DNA of 13,164 nt from Clostridiales bacterium UBA1758 (GTDB taxonomy: Bacteria; Bacillota; Clostridia; Oscillospirales; UBA1758): assembly GCA_002315595.1 (NCBI GenBank), contig DCHG01000074.1, positions 1-13,164 on the forward strand, written 5' to 3'. Under the pieces are notes generated by a model that worked only from the letters and a program-made list of their open reading frames with translations, was not told the DNA's origin and did no database searches. This document shows, piece after piece, positions 6,721 through 13,164 of the stretch (position 1 is its first letter; every line of letters starts with the position of its first letter). The position numbers and the translations under genes were made by a program.

Positions 6721-8631
6721 TTACTTCGTCATAAGTTCACACACAAGTTCGGTGTATTTTTCGGGATCTTCAATCGGCATTCCGGCGATCAAAAGTGCCT
6801 GCGTATAAAGAATTTCGGAATATTTCGCGGCTTTTTCCTTGTTTTCGTTCCACAGGCTGTTGATGGTGGCGTAGACGGGATGGTCTGCGTTGAGTTCCAG
6901 CACTCTTTCCGCCTTCGGCTTGTTATCCCCCGGAATGGATGCAAAATACTTTTCCATTTCCAGCGTGACCGGGCCTTCGGTGGAAAGGAATACCGGATGC
7001 GATTTCAGGTTTTTTGAAAGTTTGACGTTTGCGACCTTGCCACCAAGAGAGTCTTTGACAAAATCGAGCAGATCCTTTGCCTCTTTTTCGCGGTCTTCGG
7101 CGATCTTCTTCTGTTCCTCGGTTTCAAGTCCAAGATCGTCGCTTGACGCACTGCGGAATTCTTTTTCTTTGAACTTCGCAAGCGCGTTCATCACAAATTC
7201 GTCCACCTCGTCGGTCAGGCAAAGCATATCATAGCCCTGATCGAGAATTCGTTCAGCCTGTGGAAGTTTCGCAACGCGTTCCGCGGATTCACCGCAAGCG
7301 TAGTAGATGTATTTCTGATCCTCCGGCATTGCGTTGACATAGTCATCCAGGCTGATCAGTTTGTTTTCCTTTGCGGAGTGGAAAATCAGCAGATCTTCCA
7401 ACAGTTCGCGGTGCGTTCCGTAATCGGAAACGATACCGTATTTGATCTGCAATCCGAATTCGTGCCAGAACTGATTGTACTTTTCGGCGTCCTCGGTCTT
7501 CATCGAAAGAAGTTCGGTCTTAATCTTGCGTTCCAATGCGTGCGCAATAACTTTGAGTTGACGGTCGTGTTGAAGCAATTCACGGGAAATATTCAGCGAA
7601 AGATCCTCGGAATCAACAACACCTTTGACAAAGCGGAAATGATCGGGCAAAAGATCTTCGCAACGATCCATGATCATCACGCCACTGGTATAAAGACGAA
7701 GTCCTTTTTCAAATTCCTTGGTATAATAGCCATACGGGGCTTTTGTCGGAACAAAAAGAAGTGCCTTATAACTGACGGAGCCTTCGGCATTGACTCGAAT
7801 GATCCTCGCCGGATCCTCCATATCAAAGAAATTTTCTTTGTAGAACGCTGTGCAATCTTCGTCCGTGGCTTCGGCACGGGTACGTTGCCAGATCGGCACC
7901 ATACTGTTGATGGTTTCTTCTTCGGTATAACTTTCGTAGGTGGTCTTTTTCTCGCCGTTTTCTTCGGTTTCGACGGGACGGCTTTTTGGAACATCCATTC
8001 TGATCGGATAACGGACATAATCGGAATATTTTTTGATAAGTGAACGAAGTTGATAGACCTCCAAATAGTCGGAAAAATGTTCTTCGCCGATATCCTGCTT
8101 TATTTCGAGGATAATATCGGTGCCGACGGAAGCCTTTTCGGTTTCTTCGATCGTGTAGCCGTCCTCGCCCTCGCTCGTCCACCGATATGCCTGGTCGGAG
8201 CCATAGGCGCGGGTAATGACGATGATACGGTCGGCGACCATAAATGCCGAATAAAAACCGACGCCGAACTGACCGATGATGTCAATATCCGCACCCTCGG
8301 TCTTGCCTTCTTCAAGTTTGGTCTTAAATGCACGCGATCCGCTTTTTGCGATGACACCGAGATTTTCTTCCAATTCCTCCTCGGTCATACCGATACCGTT
8401 ATCGGAGATCGTAAGCGTGCGCGCCTCTTTATCAATTTTAATCGTGATCTTAAAATCACTGCGATTCATACCGACGTTGGAATCCGTGAGTGACAGATAG
8501 CAAAGTTTGTCAATGGCGTCACTTGCATTGGAAATGATCTCACGCAGGAAAATTTCTTTGTGGGTGTAGATGGAATTGACCATCAGGTCGAGCAATCTTT
8601 TGGATTCGGCCTTAAATTGTTTTTTTCTCAA
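6721..8631 (-). CDS. htpG: Hsp90-family molecular chaperone HtpG
   Basis: A 636-residue ATP-dependent homodimeric cytosolic chaperone. The GHKL ATPase domain shows Glu31 (catalytic base) and Asn35 in FLREIISNASDA, DNGIGM (77-82) and GQFGVGF (120-126). The middle domain has the conserved SLNISRELLQ with the gamma-phosphate-sensing Arg. The C-terminal dimerization part ends without the eukaryotic MEEVD, as expected in bacteria. Length is normal. The start is a TTG: the N-terminus RKKQFKAESKRLLDL aligns with family starts, GAAGG lies about eight bases upstream, and no in-frame ATG exists nearby upstream. Only 27 bases separate it from the phosphatase stop, so transcription should come from the promoter at 9397-9425. 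I see no CIRCE (HrcA) or CtsR site in that promoter. Confidence 0.97.
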   Translation of the reverse strand: MRKKQFKAESKRLLDLMVNSIYTHKEIFLREIISNASDAIDKLCYLSLTDSNVGMNRSDFKITIKIDKEARTLTISDNGIGMTEEELEENLGVIAKSGSRAFKTKLEEGKTEGADIDIIGQFGVGFYSAFMVADRIIVITRAYGSDQAYRWTSEGEDGYTIEETEKASVGTDIILEIKQDIGEEHFSDYLEVYQLRSLIKKYSDYVRYPIRMDVPKSRPVETEENGEKKTTYESYTEEETINSMVPIWQRTRAEATDEDCTAFYKENFFDMEDPARIIRVNAEGSVSYKALLFVPTKAPYGYYTKEFEKGLRLYTSGVMIMDRCEDLLPDHFRFVKGVVDSEDLSLNISRELLQHDRQLKVIAHALERKIKTELLSMKTEDAEKYNQFWHEFGLQIKYGIVSDYGTHRELLEDLLIFHSAKENKLISLDDYVNAMPEDQKYIYYACGESAERVAKLPQAERILDQGYDMLCLTDEVDEFVMNALAKFKEKEFRSASSDDLGLETEEQKKIAEDREKEAKDLLDFVKDSLGGKVANVKLSKNLKSHPVFLSTEGPVTLEMEKYFASIPGDNKPKAERVLELNADHPVYATINSLWNENKEKAAKYSEILYTQALLIAGMPIEDPEKYTELVCELMTK

Positions 8632-8658
8632 CTTGATTACCTTCTTTTCTTTATTTTG

Positions 8659-9369
8659 TCACATATCAATCCCGCAATCAAGGCGGAACGGCTCATCCGA
8701 GGCATAGATATGGGAAAGATCGGATAAGCAAAGGATGCGCGGATAGGTGATGCCATCGGGTGTATTTTCAAAATAGACTGCCGAGACTGCCGTATAACTC
8801 ATTGCAAAACGTGCCCAATACAGATGGGGCGGAATATTGCAAATATGCGATAGCCAAATGGTGCCGAAGCCCTGATGACAGAACGCCGCAATACGGTCTT
8901 CGTTCGGTTTCGTCACCCGATACAATGCGCCGTCCCGTTCATAGCCGAGTTTCGCAAAAAAACCATCCGACGCATCACAGACACGCTGATATGCTTTTTT
9001 GCCGTCAATCTGCTCGAACGGCGGAAGTTCATACCATTTTTCATAATTTTCCGGACGGATACATTCCGGCGTGAGCAAATTGCGGCGATCGACATCGAAC
9101 GCCCAACGATAGCCGTCCCCGCAGGGGGCGCGGAAAGCCTCCCATGCCAACGCCTCGCTCATCCAAGGCTCAATATTGATTTCCATGCCGAGTGCTTCGG
9201 CGGTGGGTTGCGCCGTCTGTTGCGCGCGGATCATAGGCGATGCGTATATTTTATCCAACCCGTGCCGTGCAAAACGAGGTGCACAGGTACGCGCCTGCGC
9301 CCAGCCTTCCGGCGTAAGTTCATCCGGCTCATAGGTTGGCTTCCCATGGCGAACAATAAATAAAAGCAT
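8659..9369 (-). CDS. Histidine phosphatase family protein (phosphoglycerate-mutase-like)
   Basis: A 236-residue protein of the histidine phosphatase (PGM-like) superfamily, which uses a phospho-histidine intermediate to remove or move phosphate. The N-terminal RHG motif gives catalytic His8 (FIVRHGKP), ASPMIRAQQTA follows at about 43-53, and the second histidine is His165 in FCHQGF. An insertion between the motifs (about residues 85-150) is rich in Trp, Tyr and Pro, unlike dedicated glycolytic GpmA, so a phosphatase on an unknown substrate is more likely than a mutase. AGGAGG (9375-9380), five bases before the ATG, fixes the start. It is the first gene of the unit running into htpG. Why it is paired with the chaperone is unknown. 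Confidence 0.9.
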   Translation of the reverse strand: MLLFIVRHGKPTYEPDELTPEGWAQARTCAPRFARHGLDKIYASPMIRAQQTAQPTAEALGMEINIEPWMSEALAWEAFRAPCGDGYRWAFDVDRRNLLTPECIRPENYEKWYELPPFEQIDGKKAYQRVCDASDGFFAKLGYERDGALYRVTKPNEDRIAAFCHQGFGTIWLSHICNIPPHLYWARFAMSYTAVSAVYFENTPDGITYPRILCLSDLSHIYASDEPFRLDCGIDM

Positions 9370-9396
9370 GCGTTCCTCCTTTTTATTGTTACGACC

Positions 9397-9425
9397 ATTT
9401 TACCACGCTTCAAGCGTTAATTCAA
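9397..9425 (-). promoter_or_regulatory. Sigma-A promoter of the phosphatase-htpG-isomerase operon
   Basis: On the - strand, TTGAAT (9425-9420), a 17-bp spacer, then TAAAAT (9402-9397). Predicted start is near 9390, leaving a leader of about 20 nt with the AGGAGG site. The whole spacer is nearly filled by a dyad (9405-9417). Confidence 0.8.
9405..9417. promoter_or_regulatory. Candidate operator: 13-bp perfect dyad inside the htpG-operon promoter
   Basis: ACGCTT-C-AAGCGT is a perfect inverted repeat centred on 9411, exactly at the middle of the -35/-10 spacer (9403-9419). A dimeric repressor bound there would block RNA polymerase. It matches neither the CIRCE nor the CtsR consensus as I know them. 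The regulator is unknown. Confidence 0.5.
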
Positions 9426-9467
9426 CCCTTGCGGGTGTTTTCGCAAATCAAGGAGCGATTTTGGGGT

Positions 9468-9497
9468 AAAAAAAGCGCCCGGATATCCGGGCGCTTT
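9468..9497 (-). terminator. Intrinsic terminator of gapA
   Basis: A perfect self-complementary stem at 9472-9497 (AAAGCGCCCGG and its complement around ATAT) is followed on the - strand by a T7 tract (9474-9468). It begins 17 bases after the gapA stop, giving textbook Rho-independent geometry. Confidence 0.95.
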
Positions 9498-9514
9498 CGT
9501 TGGGATATTCTTAA

Positions 9515-10525
9515 TTACTTGTGGTCAACAGAGTACATGTGCTTGATGAGTTCAAGAACCTTGTTGGAGTAACCGATTTCGTTGTCGTACCAGGAAACGA
9601 CCTTGACGAAAGTATCGGTCAGAGCGATACCGGCCTTCGCATCGAAAATGGAGGTACGGGTATCACCGAGGAAGTCAGCGGAAACAACGGCTTCATCGGT
9701 GTAACCGAGAATGCCCTTGAGTTCGCCTTCAGCGGCCTTCTTCATCGCAGCGCAGATTTCTTCGTACTTGGCGGGCTTGGCGAGGTTAACAGTGAGGTCA
9801 ACGACGGAAACGTCAAGAGTCGGAACACGCATAGACATACCGGTGAGTTTGCCGTTGAGGGAAGGAATGACCTTGCCAACAGCCTTGGCGGCGCCGGTGG
9901 AAGACGGGATGATGTTGCCGGCAGCGGCACGGCCACCACGCCAGTCCTTCATGGAAACACCGTCGACGGTTTTCTGGGTAGCGGTGGTGGAGTGAACGGT
10001 GGTCATAAGACCATCGGTAATGCCGAAGTTATCGTTAAGAACCTTGGCGATCGGGGCAAGGCAGTTGGTGGTGCAGGAAGCGTTGGAAACGAAGTCCATA
10101 TCGGTGGTGTACTTGTCCTGGTTGACGCCCATGACGAACATCGGAGTGTCGTCCTTGGACGGAGCGGACATAACGACCTTCTTGGCACCGGCGTTCAGGT
10201 GAGCCTGAGCCTTTTCCTTGGTAAGGAAGAGACCGGTGGACTCAACAACGTACTCAGCGCCGAGGGTGCCCCACGGAATGTTGGACGGATCCTTTTCAGC
10301 GTAGACCGGGATGGTCTTGCCGTTGACAACGATACCCTTTTCATTGCTGCCGACTTCGCCGGCGAAAGTGCCGTGCATGGTGTCGTATTTCAGCATGTAA
10401 GCCAGATAATCAGACGGGCAGAGGTCGTTGATACCGACGATCTCGATCTCCGGGTGATTAACGCTGGCGCGGAAAACCATACGGCCGATACGGCCGAAGC
10501 CATTGATACCTACTTTGATGCTCAT
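9515..10525 (-). CDS. gapA: Glyceraldehyde-3-phosphate dehydrogenase, type I
   Basis: A 336-residue cytosolic glycolytic enzyme that oxidises and phosphorylates glyceraldehyde 3-phosphate to 1,3-bisphosphoglycerate. The Rossmann motif GINGFGRIGR (6-15) is present with Asp34 in GINDL, which favours NAD over NADP. The catalytic Cys151 is in SNASCTTNC and the partner His178 in TTVHS; SSTGAAKAVGKV and the C-terminal WYDNEIGYS complete the family pattern. Length is normal. It has its own promoter (10567-10595) and strong terminator, so it is a single-gene unit, not part of a pgk-tpi-pgm-eno cluster in this window. AGGAGG lies a rather long 12 bases before the ATG. Codon use is visibly biased, as expected for a highly expressed gene. 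Confidence 0.98.
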   Translation of the reverse strand: MSIKVGINGFGRIGRMVFRASVNHPEIEIVGINDLCPSDYLAYMLKYDTMHGTFAGEVGSNEKGIVVNGKTIPVYAEKDPSNIPWGTLGAEYVVESTGLFLTKEKAQAHLNAGAKKVVMSAPSKDDTPMFVMGVNQDKYTTDMDFVSNASCTTNCLAPIAKVLNDNFGITDGLMTTVHSTTATQKTVDGVSMKDWRGGRAAAGNIIPSSTGAAKAVGKVIPSLNGKLTGMSMRVPTLDVSVVDLTVNLAKPAKYEEICAAMKKAAEGELKGILGYTDEAVVSADFLGDTRTSIFDAKAGIALTDTFVKVVSWYDNEIGYSNKVLELIKHMYSVDHK

Positions 10526-10537
10526 AGTTTGTTTTTT

Positions 10538-10543
10538 CCTCCT
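10538..10543 (-). promoter_or_regulatory. Ribosome binding site of gapA with long spacing
   Basis: A perfect AGGAGG on the - strand lies 12 bases before the ATG; the intervening bases are A-rich (AAAAAACAAACT). Other genes here use five to nine bases. The N-terminus MSIKVGINGFGR matches the family, so the start itself is not in doubt. Confidence 0.7.
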
Positions 10544-10566
10544 ATTGCATAATTTTGTATGGTAAT

Positions 10567-10595
10567 ATTATATCTCAAAAATTCGGAGCATACAA
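10567..10595 (-). promoter_or_regulatory. Sigma-A promoter of gapA
   Basis: On the - strand, TTGTAT (10595-10590), a 17-bp spacer, then consensus TATAAT (10572-10567). Predicted start is near 10560, with a leader of about 35 nt. Confidence 0.85.
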
Positions 10596-10635
10596 GTATT
10601 ATTTTTGGATAATTTTTCTTTCAATAGAAATTCAT

Positions 10636-10655
10636 TTTCGTCATTTTGCGCAAAA
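10636..10655. repeat. Copy A of a 12-bp repeat joined to a palindrome (gapA side)
   Basis: TTTCGTCATTTT (10636-10647) overlaps the perfect 12-bp palindrome TTTTGCGCAAAA (10644-10655). It lies about 40 bases upstream of the gapA -35. The 12-mer recurs exactly at 10720-10731. The 10596-10754 interval holds no gene that I can support. Confidence 0.55.
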
Positions 10656-10719
10656 ATCACGCAAGTCGCAAGGTTTTTCTTTGGTTAAGGAATTTTTCGG
10701 CACCCACTGTAATGTCGAA

Positions 10720-10748
10720 TTTCGTCATTTTTTCGAAAAAAAAGACGA
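10720..10748. repeat. Copy B of the 12-bp repeat joined to a palindrome (kinase-like gene side)
   Basis: TTTCGTCATTTT (10720-10731) overlaps the palindrome TTTTTTCGAAAAAA (10728-10741), itself enclosed by TCGTC (10722-10726) and GACGA (10744-10748). It starts 84 bp after copy A and ends just upstream of the -35 of the kinase-like gene. Binding site, A/T-rich upstream element and chance are all possible. Confidence 0.55.
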
Positions 10749-10754
10749 TTTATA

Positions 10755-10783
10755 TTGAACTTCATTTTGGCGCATATTATACT
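10755..10783 (+). promoter_or_regulatory. Sigma-A promoter of the kinase-like gene
   Basis: TTGAAC (10755-10760), a 17-bp spacer, then TATACT (10778-10783). Predicted start is near 10790, leaving a leader of about 25 nt that contains AAGGAGGT. It diverges from the gapA promoter. Confidence 0.8.
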
Positions 10784-10814
10784 ATTATTACCATTTCGAA
10801 AAAGGAGGTCGCCC

Positions 10815-11663
10815 ATGAAGTCAGAACCGTTGAAAAAAAACACCGACGCATTTTCAAATATCGACGCGGAATTCGCCGAAGATATCATCACGCATATTCA
10901 GCGTGCGATCGCCGAACCGCTTTCAACGATGTTTTCCTCCGTTGATCTTCTTTGCTCGCTTATGGACAACGATCCGTCCTCGATTCAGGAACAATGTCTT
11001 TCCGAAGTCAACGCCGCCTGCTATCGGATGCAACATCTTTCGCAGGAACTGTCTCTGCTCGCAAAGATCAAATGCGGCATTCTCACCGCAAATAGAAAAA
11101 ACGAAGACCTGATCGGTCTGATCGCCGACTATATCAACGAAACCGAGCCGCATCTCAACTTTTTAGGTCACGCGCTTGAATGGAACTGTGCAATCGGACA
11201 TTGCCTTGTTTCGTTCGATCGCGATCTCATTTCGCATCTTTTCATGGCACTGATTTCATATTGTGTCGGTATCAGCCCGAAAAACGGCGTGATCCGCGTT
11301 TCCGTCGACGGCGATGACGATTTTTTGACGCTTGCCGTTGTATGTGATCAAAGGCTAGATACAAACGCTTTGGATGAACTTCGCAATCGGATCGCAAACT
11401 ATGATTTCGACACTCGTTCTCAACATTCTCTTGACACCGGGTTGATCGTTTCAAGTGGAATTGCCGCAGCGCACGATGCAACGATGAAAATCGACTCCGA
11501 CAACGGGAAAACGATGATCTCCGTCCGCTTTAAGCGGGAGATCGGCATCGACCGCCTTCGCTCCAATCCGATCGTCTACTCGGGCTCGAAAATCTCACAG
11601 GTGCTTCTCGGACTTGCGGATATTTTGCCGGATTCCGAATTTTCCCCATTGAAAAACAAATAG
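10815..11663 (+). CDS. Degenerate histidine-kinase-like protein (probable pseudokinase)
   Basis: A 282-residue cytosolic protein with no signal peptide, membrane helix or sensor domain. The layout resembles a kinase core: a helical dimerization-like part (about 18-95, with RAIAEPL where kinases have HELRTPL), then a GHKL ATPase-like fold (about 125-260). Key residues appear missing. By my hand alignment, Arg30 replaces the phospho-acceptor His, Tyr149 replaces the N-box Asn (ALISYCVGISP), and no DxGxG G1 box is seen (CDQRLD instead). The G2-like stretch TGLIVSSGIAAAHDA and the closing MISVRFKRE keep the family rhythm. It may be a phosphotransfer or anti-sigma-like partner rather than an enzyme. 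The ATG at 10815 is set by AAGGAGGT (10802-10809). No response regulator is adjacent. The fold call is moderate; the function is unknown. Confidence 0.65.
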   Translation: MKSEPLKKNTDAFSNIDAEFAEDIITHIQRAIAEPLSTMFSSVDLLCSLMDNDPSSIQEQCLSEVNAACYRMQHLSQELSLLAKIKCGILTANRKNEDLIGLIADYINETEPHLNFLGHALEWNCAIGHCLVSFDRDLISHLFMALISYCVGISPKNGVIRVSVDGDDDFLTLAVVCDQRLDTNALDELRNRIANYDFDTRSQHSLDTGLIVSSGIAAAHDATMKIDSDNGKTMISVRFKREIGIDRLRSNPIVYSGSKISQVLLGLADILPDSEFSPLKNK

Positions 11664-11664
11664 T

Positions 11665-11700
11665 AAAAGTCCCGAATGAACTTCATTCGGGACTTTTTTT
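11665..11700. terminator. Bidirectional terminator between the kinase-like gene and the GNAT gene
   Basis: A perfect inverted repeat (AAAAGTCCCGAATGAA, 11665-11680, and its complement, 11682-11697) is followed on + by a T7 tract (11694-11700) and ends in TTTT on -. The TAA stop of the GNAT gene (11699-11701) lies within the T-tract edge. Confidence 0.93.
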
Positions 11701-12430
11701 ATTTTCCTTTGATTGCGTGGGCTTCCGTCCATGCCGCGAAATATCCGCAATTCGATGCAATATTCAGCGAAAACACATTGGATTGCACCGCCCCGTAGAA
11801 AGGCATTTTATCTCTGCGCTCGGTTTCGGCAGAGATCATTTTGACCAAATATGTGCCAATTCCGCGGTGTCGATATTCAACCAAAGTGTCAATGCCGATC
11901 TGCCACATCGTATCGGAATCCGCACTTGCACCTGCCATCGCGACAAGTTTCCCGCCGACGAATGCGCCGACGCCGAGGACATCGGGAATTCGTTCGTTAT
12001 ACGCAAATGTGTTGCCGAGCCAGTCTTCGTTTTTAAACCGATCGATTTCGTTCTTTTCGTACCATTTGATCTCCACTCCGTCGGGTTTTTCGGGCTCCGC
12101 GGTGTTGGTGGCGCGAACATAAAACATATGCGTGTCGTTGAGATACATCCCGAACTTCGACAGTGCCGTATCCATGCGATGCAGGTTTTCCTGCTCAAAT
12201 GCCCAAAAACCGAGACTTTCACCGATAACGCCACGGATCTTATCGTGCATTTTGCGATCGGCGGAATAAACCGTATTTCGTCCGAAGGACGCCATTTTGA
12301 AGGAGTTTTTCGGCGTGAAATCCACCGGCTCCCGAATGAGATCGTAACCGAGGTCAAAATCCGCCGCCGTGCAATTCATCCCACGCGAAAGTTCGTATTT
12401 GGCGCGATTCAACGCTTCATTTTTCGTCAT
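11699..12430 (-). CDS. GNAT family N-acetyltransferase
   Basis: A 243-residue protein with a C-terminal GNAT domain (about residues 110-243). The acetyl-CoA motif A is Q/RxxGxG-like: IDTLVEYRHRGIGTYL with Arg187, Arg189, Gly190 and Gly192, followed by helix LVKMISAETERR and motif B around SNVFSLNIASNCGY. The N-terminal half (MTKNEALNRAKYEL, CTAADF) is a separate region shared with a known clostridial subgroup of these enzymes; acceptor unknown. The ATG at 12430 overlaps the TGA of the upstream EIIC-like gene as ATGA, so the two are translationally coupled. Longer in-frame codons upstream run through the membrane-protein gene in another frame and are rejected. Confidence 0.9.
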   Translation of the reverse strand: MTKNEALNRAKYELSRGMNCTAADFDLGYDLIREPVDFTPKNSFKMASFGRNTVYSADRKMHDKIRGVIGESLGFWAFEQENLHRMDTALSKFGMYLNDTHMFYVRATNTAEPEKPDGVEIKWYEKNEIDRFKNEDWLGNTFAYNERIPDVLGVGAFVGGKLVAMAGASADSDTMWQIGIDTLVEYRHRGIGTYLVKMISAETERRDKMPFYGAVQSNVFSLNIASNCGYFAAWTEAHAIKGK

Positions 12431-13164
12431 AAATCCAGCCTCATTTCGCCCTGCTTGATCCAGCCGAGTTTTCTCATGATTTCCGCGAAAGCGAGCGTCA
12501 GTAACGCAGGCGCCGCAAAATACATTACGCCGATCTCGATCAACGTCTGTGCAACCGAAACGCCGTTTCCGACCATCGTTTGATAGGTCATGATCGGTCC
12601 GACCAGCCCCGCAGTCCCCATTCCCGAGCCTGTGGCGTTGCTCGTCATACCGAGAACGGCCGAAGAAATCGGTCCGAGAACAGCACTTGTGAGGATCGGC
12701 GGGAGCCAAATCAGTGGATGTCTGACGATATTCGGCATTTGAAGCATCGAGGTTCCGAGTCCCTGTGCAAGTAGACCGCCGATCTTGTTTTCACGATAAC
12801 TCATTACCGCAAAACCGATCATCTGCGCACAACAACCGACGGTCGCAGCTCCTGCGGCAATATCGGAAAGCGATAGAATGATACCCAATGCTGCCGATGA
12901 GATCGGAAGCGTCAATGCAATTCCCATCAAAACGGAAACGACGATTCCCATCAGCACGGGCATCTGTTCGGTTCCCCAATTGATCAGCGAACCTACCGCG
13001 GTCATAAATTCCGAAATCGGAGGTCCGACCAGCAATCCGACCACCGCACCCGCCGTAATGCAAACGATCGGTGTCACAAGGATGTCGACCTTTGTTTTTC
13101 CTGCGACCAGCCGACCAACCTCGATGCCCGCAAACGCGGCAAGAAACGCACCGAGTGGCTCCCC
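12427..13164 (-). CDS. PTS EIIC-like (PfoR-type) membrane protein, 5' partial
   Basis: The last 245 residues of a multi-helix membrane protein; the frame stays open to the right edge, so the N-terminus is outside. The visible start reads GEPLGAFLAAFAG and continues EVGRLVAGKTKVDILVTPI, then GLLVGPPI, SLINWGTEQMPVLMGIVVSVLMG, LPISSAALG and a Gly/Met-rich section (SNATGSGMGTAGLVGPIMTY), the pattern of the PTS_EIIC_2 family that includes the Clostridium perfringens PfoR protein. At least five hydrophobic segments are visible. Members resemble sugar-transporting EIIC proteins but lack known EIIA/EIIB partners, so transport of a sugar is not assured; no PTS EIIA or EIIB gene is in the window. It ends in an ATGA overlap with the acetyltransferase gene. 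Confidence 0.85.
   Translation of the reverse strand, partial: GEPLGAFLAAFAGIEVGRLVAGKTKVDILVTPIVCITAGAVVGLLVGPPISEFMTAVGSLINWGTEQMPVLMGIVVSVLMGIALTLPISSAALGIILSLSDIAAGAATVGCCAQMIGFAVMSYRENKIGGLLAQGLGTSMLQMPNIVRHPLIWLPPILTSAVLGPISSAVLGMTSNATGSGMGTAGLVGPIMTYQTMVGNGVSVAQTLIEIGVMYFAAPALLTLAFAEIMRKLGWIKQGEMRLDL

Noticed and set aside
7378..8043. + strand frames opposite htpG and other - strand genes (also 6101-6808, 8050-8493, 8875-9363, 11717-12583)
   Set aside because: All lie fully or mostly inside confident genes on the other strand and show no domain features.
9521..10552. 343-codon open frame on the + strand opposite gapA
   Set aside because: It mirrors gapA codon for codon, the product is low-complexity Gly/Val-rich, and it has no ribosome site or family match. 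gapA itself is certain.
10755..10814. Upstream TTG start extending the kinase-like protein by 20 residues
   Set aside because: The TTG is the first base of the -35 element of its own promoter, so it would not be transcribed from that promoter. The ATG at 10815 has an excellent ribosome site.
12431..12709. N-terminal extension of the GNAT protein
   Set aside because: It overlaps the EIIC-like gene in another frame, and the translated extension is Arg/Asp-rich with no domain. ATGA coupling at 12427-12430 explains the start.
1..13164. tRNA, rRNA, CRISPR, IS elements, attachment sites, toxin-antitoxin or defence genes
   Set aside because: I looked on both strands and saw no cloverleaf genes, regular spacer arrays, transposase motifs with terminal repeats, or typical small toxin/antitoxin pairs.

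Overview
The window looks like chromosome of an anaerobic low-to-mid-GC Gram-positive bacterium, most likely a gut-type Clostridia (Oscillospirales-like; the exact family is inference). The reasons are an oxygen-sensitive class III ribonucleotide reductase, a cell-wall-targeted protein with SLH domains and a Gram-positive signal peptide, a DUF3842 protein, a PfoR-like PTS EIIC membrane protein, strong AGGAGG ribosome sites and compact sigma-A promoters with 17-bp spacers. I see no mobile element, CRISPR array, rRNA or tRNA. It reads as ordinary core-type chromosome with twelve protein genes, two of them cut by the window edges.

Layout. (1) Positions 1-4434, + strand: the 3' part of nrdD, whose product carries a C-terminal glutaredoxin-like domain, then a thioredoxin-reductase-like flavoprotein, then a secreted SLH-domain nuclease. 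The first two plausibly form one unit: the flavoprotein could reduce the fused redoxin, which could re-reduce the nucleotide reductase. (2) Positions 4490-5279, - strand: secG and a DUF3842 gene, each with its own clear promoter. (3) Positions 5393-5866, + strand: a TspO/MBR membrane protein, divergent from DUF3842. (4) Positions 5903-9369, - strand: a probable three-gene operon read as histidine phosphatase, htpG (TTG start), then sugar-phosphate isomerase/epimerase. One promoter lies upstream, and a perfect 13-bp dyad sits inside its -35/-10 spacer. (5) Positions 9515-10525, - strand: gapA with its own promoter and terminator. (6) Positions 10815-11663, + strand: a cytosolic, degenerate histidine-kinase-like protein, divergent from gapA. 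The 289-bp region between them holds two facing promoters and a duplicated 12-bp motif whose copies start exactly 84 bp apart. (7) Positions 11699 to the right edge, - strand: a PfoR-like EIIC membrane protein (5' end outside the window) overlapping a GNAT acetyltransferase by ATGA.

All three convergent junctions (4440-4476, 5866-5896, 11665-11700) carry a long hairpin that can terminate transcription from both sides. Nothing here is clearly a new defence or mobile system. The best leads are the NrdD-redoxin/flavoprotein pairing, the kinase-like protein lacking catalytic residues beside gapA, the repeat structure between those two genes, and the dyad in the htpG-operon promoter.
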